Of a DNA stretch of 64,000 bases, positions 62,033-64,000 are shown one piece after another. The notes beneath the pieces were generated by a model. The model was not told the DNA's origin. It worked only from the letters and a program-made list of their open reading frames with translations, and did no database searches. This DNA is from Candidatus Arsenophonus triatominarum. Its GTDB lineage: Bacteria > Pseudomonadota > Gammaproteobacteria > Enterobacterales > Enterobacteriaceae. Both the position numbers and the translations under genes were made by a program. Within the stretch, counting starts at the first letter, position 1; every line of letters starts with the position of its first letter. The stretch covers positions 1-64,000 of the forward strand of contig NZ_LWMI01000009.1 in the NCBI RefSeq assembly GCF_001640365.1. Direction: 5' to 3'.

Positions 62033-63784
62033 TTAATTTAGCCACTTTAGCAGCCCCATGAATTTGGGTCTTTCTTGGTCATTAGCTTGAGTAATTCGTT
62101 CTTGTATTAAAGCTAACAGATGTAAGTTATTTGTATCATATTGTTGCTTATAATAAGCATGTTTGGTTAAAATTGAAATGGCTTCAGAAACGTGTTCAAC
62201 CGGCCAAATGTGAAATACGCCAGATTTGACTGCCGCAATAAGATCGGCTTTTAAGCATAAATGACGAATATTAGCCGCAGGAATGATAACGCCTTGCTGA
62301 CCGGTTAATTCACGTTGGAAACAGACATTAAAAAAGCTTTCGATTTTTTGGTTAATACTGCCAATCGGTTGTACATAACCGAATTGATCTACTGCACCAG
62401 TAACCGCAATTTGCTGATCGATAGGCTGAAGAGAAAGTGCACTAATTAATGCACAAAGCTCAGCTAATGATGCGCTATCGCCATCAACTTCATTGTAAGA
62501 CTGTTCAAATACGATTGAGGCAGAAAAGGGTTGTGGCTGTTCAAGCTTTAATTCGTAATTGAGATAGGCTTGCATAATCATCATGCCTTTAGCGTGAATA
62601 TTACCGCCCAGCTCAACTTTACGTTCTACATCAGTAAACTCACCATCACCGAAGTGAGCAACACAAGTAATACGTGATGGTTCACCGATAAGTTCTGGAT
62701 GCCCTGGGTACTGCATAACCGATAATCCATTGATTTGGCCAATCATTTCACCTTCAGTTTTAATAAAAACTTGTTTTTGCAGAATATCATCCAGATTGCG
62801 TTTGGCTAGGTAACCGTGTTGCCACTGGCGCTGTTGCATCGCTATTTGGAACGATTTTGCAGTTAACTGGTTATCCTGTTGAAATTGATTTGCCTCAGCT
62901 AAACAACGAATTAGCCACATTCTATCTAGCGGTAGGATAGATTTGTCTTCCGTATATCGAATTGCTTGAGTAATGAAGGTTGGCCACGCATCAGTTGTTA
63001 AAACAGAAAATTGGCAATCGGTAATAATTTGTTTAACAAATTGCATCCATAGCGATAATTGACCACTATGTTCAAAATTCAATTCAAATTCATATTCGCC
63101 ATACGTAGCTTGAGAAAAAAGCTCTGGCTCTTTTGTTTCAAGTTTTTCAAGGCTAAAATGGTCGCCGACCAAAATGAGTTTAATATCAAGTGGCATTGAA
63201 TCAATTGGATAGGGTAAAAATTGATTATCATTGGCTGGAAGCCATTCAAACCGTTTTTGCATCACCATCTGTTTTAAACGCTGCCACATTAATGGCTGCG
63301 CTGATAATGTACCAACAGAAAGTAATAATACTCCGCCATTGATTTTGTGTAATAGTCCTGGCTCTAAGTGAACACTATTTTGATGTTGATGAACACTGCC
63401 AAATAATTGAGGCATTTCTATCCAATTACAGAAATAGACTGAATGACAGGGCGTAAATGATCCTTTAGTGCCTGCTTGCCAATGAAATCTTCCATTTGAT
63501 TGTTGATAATCTCCAGTGATAGCTATTGAGGATGGATTAATATTTTTAATGCATTTTGCTAACTCAGATAAGTAGCTTTGGCATTCTAATGCTTTAATGA
63601 CAGCAAAAGGAGAATAGGTTGGTGTTAATAAAAACCTTTCAAGACTATTATATAATCTAGGTTGAATGATGGCCAAAGTGGCATTATCTAGTTTATCAGT
63701 AGAAGCAAAAAGATTAAGATAAGGTTCATAATCAGGTGCTAAATTCTGCCATATTAATTCGTTACTAATCACGCTATTTTTCAA
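62033..63784 (-). CDS. lonH: Lon-like protease LonH (YcbZ)
   Basis: 583 aa (E. coli 586). C-terminal Lon-type protease domain with catalytic Ser in NEVDGDSASLAEL and Lys in GSINQKIESFF; ALSLQPIDQQIAVTGAVDQFG matches the Lon fold. The N-terminal two thirds lacks a recognisable Walker A, typical of this family. Substrates are poorly known. Located upstream of fabA as in E. coli. Confidence 0.94.
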   Translation of the reverse strand: MKNSVISNELIWQNLAPDYEPYLNLFASTDKLDNATLAIIQPRLYNSLERFLLTPTYSPFAVIKALECQSYLSELAKCIKNINPSSIAITGDYQQSNGRFHWQAGTKGSFTPCHSVYFCNWIEMPQLFGSVHQHQNSVHLEPGLLHKINGGVLLLSVGTLSAQPLMWQRLKQMVMQKRFEWLPANDNQFLPYPIDSMPLDIKLILVGDHFSLEKLETKEPELFSQATYGEYEFELNFEHSGQLSLWMQFVKQIITDCQFSVLTTDAWPTFITQAIRYTEDKSILPLDRMWLIRCLAEANQFQQDNQLTAKSFQIAMQQRQWQHGYLAKRNLDDILQKQVFIKTEGEMIGQINGLSVMQYPGHPELIGEPSRITCVAHFGDGEFTDVERKVELGGNIHAKGMMIMQAYLNYELKLEQPQPFSASIVFEQSYNEVDGDSASLAELCALISALSLQPIDQQIAVTGAVDQFGYVQPIGSINQKIESFFNVCFQRELTGQQGVIIPAANIRHLCLKADLIAAVKSGVFHIWPVEHVSEAISILTKHAYYKQQYDTNNLHLLALIQERITQANDQERPKFMGLLKWLN

Positions 63785-63961
63785 CTTATAATTTAGATAA
63801 AAAGTTTATAAATTATCCTCAATATCCTGATTGTATGAAGTCAAGATAGAAGACATTTTAGAAATACGCTATTGTTTTTAGAGAAACGGGTACATTTTAC
63901 TATAAAAACAAGATATCCGTTTCCAGCATTATAAATTTTTTAGGATGAAATCATTATATTA
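63785..63961. other. lonH upstream region
   Basis: 177 bp of AT-rich sequence with no gene. It should contain the lonH promoter. In E. coli matP follows divergently; instead an IS982 end begins at 63962. Confidence 0.5.
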
Positions 63962-64000
63962 ACCTGAGTTCGGGATAAGCATTATCAATTATGCTTGAAG
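63962..64000. mobile_element. IS982-family end at window edge
   Basis: ACCTGAGTTCGGGATAAG is identical to the outer 18 bp of the two IS982 remnants, but the following sequence (CATTATCAATTATGC) differs from their 5' side. This is therefore probably the opposite (3') end of an IS982 element that continues beyond the window. Confidence 0.75.

Overview
This is an AT-rich enterobacterial chromosome segment. Two blocks of conserved core genes are separated and bordered by a dense, nested mass of transposable elements, with many freshly broken genes. Gene order and protein sequences match Enterobacterales. The low GC content, the flood of near-identical insertion sequences (IS) and the pseudogenes in otherwise conserved loci suggest a recently host-restricted insect symbiont of the Arsenophonus/Morganellaceae type. 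That assignment is an inference from recall; no database search was possible.

Layout. (1) 1-4863 is IS material only: an IS256-family remnant split by an IS3-family element that itself carries two IS630-family copies, then a broken IS481-family element and a 193-bp non-autonomous element (called the MITE here). (2) 5382-9489 is a block matching the E. coli radD-rplY-yejK-yejL-yejM-proL order: tRNA-Pro(GGG), yejM, yejL, a gutted yejK, rplY and a probable radD tail. (3) 9490-15367 is a second IS pile (IS481, IS630, IS91, IS701-like, IS5, IS982) containing a 1.2-kb mirror-image structure. (4) 15368-28030 holds a broken ansB, then serC-aroA-cmk-rpsA-ihfB, a comEC wrecked by four element types, and msbA. 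(5) 28027-41335 holds lpxK, a cold-shock-like gene, ycaR, kdsB, broken elyC, broken cmoM, intact mukF-mukE-mukB, broken mepK, and gloC. (6) 41437-63784 is almost undamaged core in E. coli order: aspC, ompF-like porin, asnS, pncB, pepN, pyrD, zapC, ycbX, rlmL, uup, pqiABC, fabA, lonH. An IS982-family end enters at the right edge (63962).

Functional themes. Genes for amino-acid and nucleotide synthesis (serC, aroA, aspC, pyrD, cmk), translation (rpsA, rplY, asnS, rlmL, uup), chromosome organisation (mukBEF, ihfB) and the outer membrane (msbA, lpxK, kdsB, yejM, pqiABC, fabA, porin) are intact. Lost or broken genes are mostly accessory to the envelope, DNA uptake or tRNA fine-tuning: comEC, elyC, cmoM, mepK, yejK and ansB are damaged, and ldtD, rmf, ycaQ and ycbJ are missing from their usual E. 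coli places.

Most notable signals: a family of seven 193/194-bp MITEs sharing 15-bp ends with a degraded IS701-like transposon; a perfectly symmetric transposon half/MITE/transposon half palindrome with 509-bp arms; an A8/A9 homopolymer difference that decides the frame of the IS630 transposase; and joint loss of the two enzymes that make and cut 3-3 peptidoglycan cross-links. I found no CRISPR array, prophage block, secretion system or defence island.
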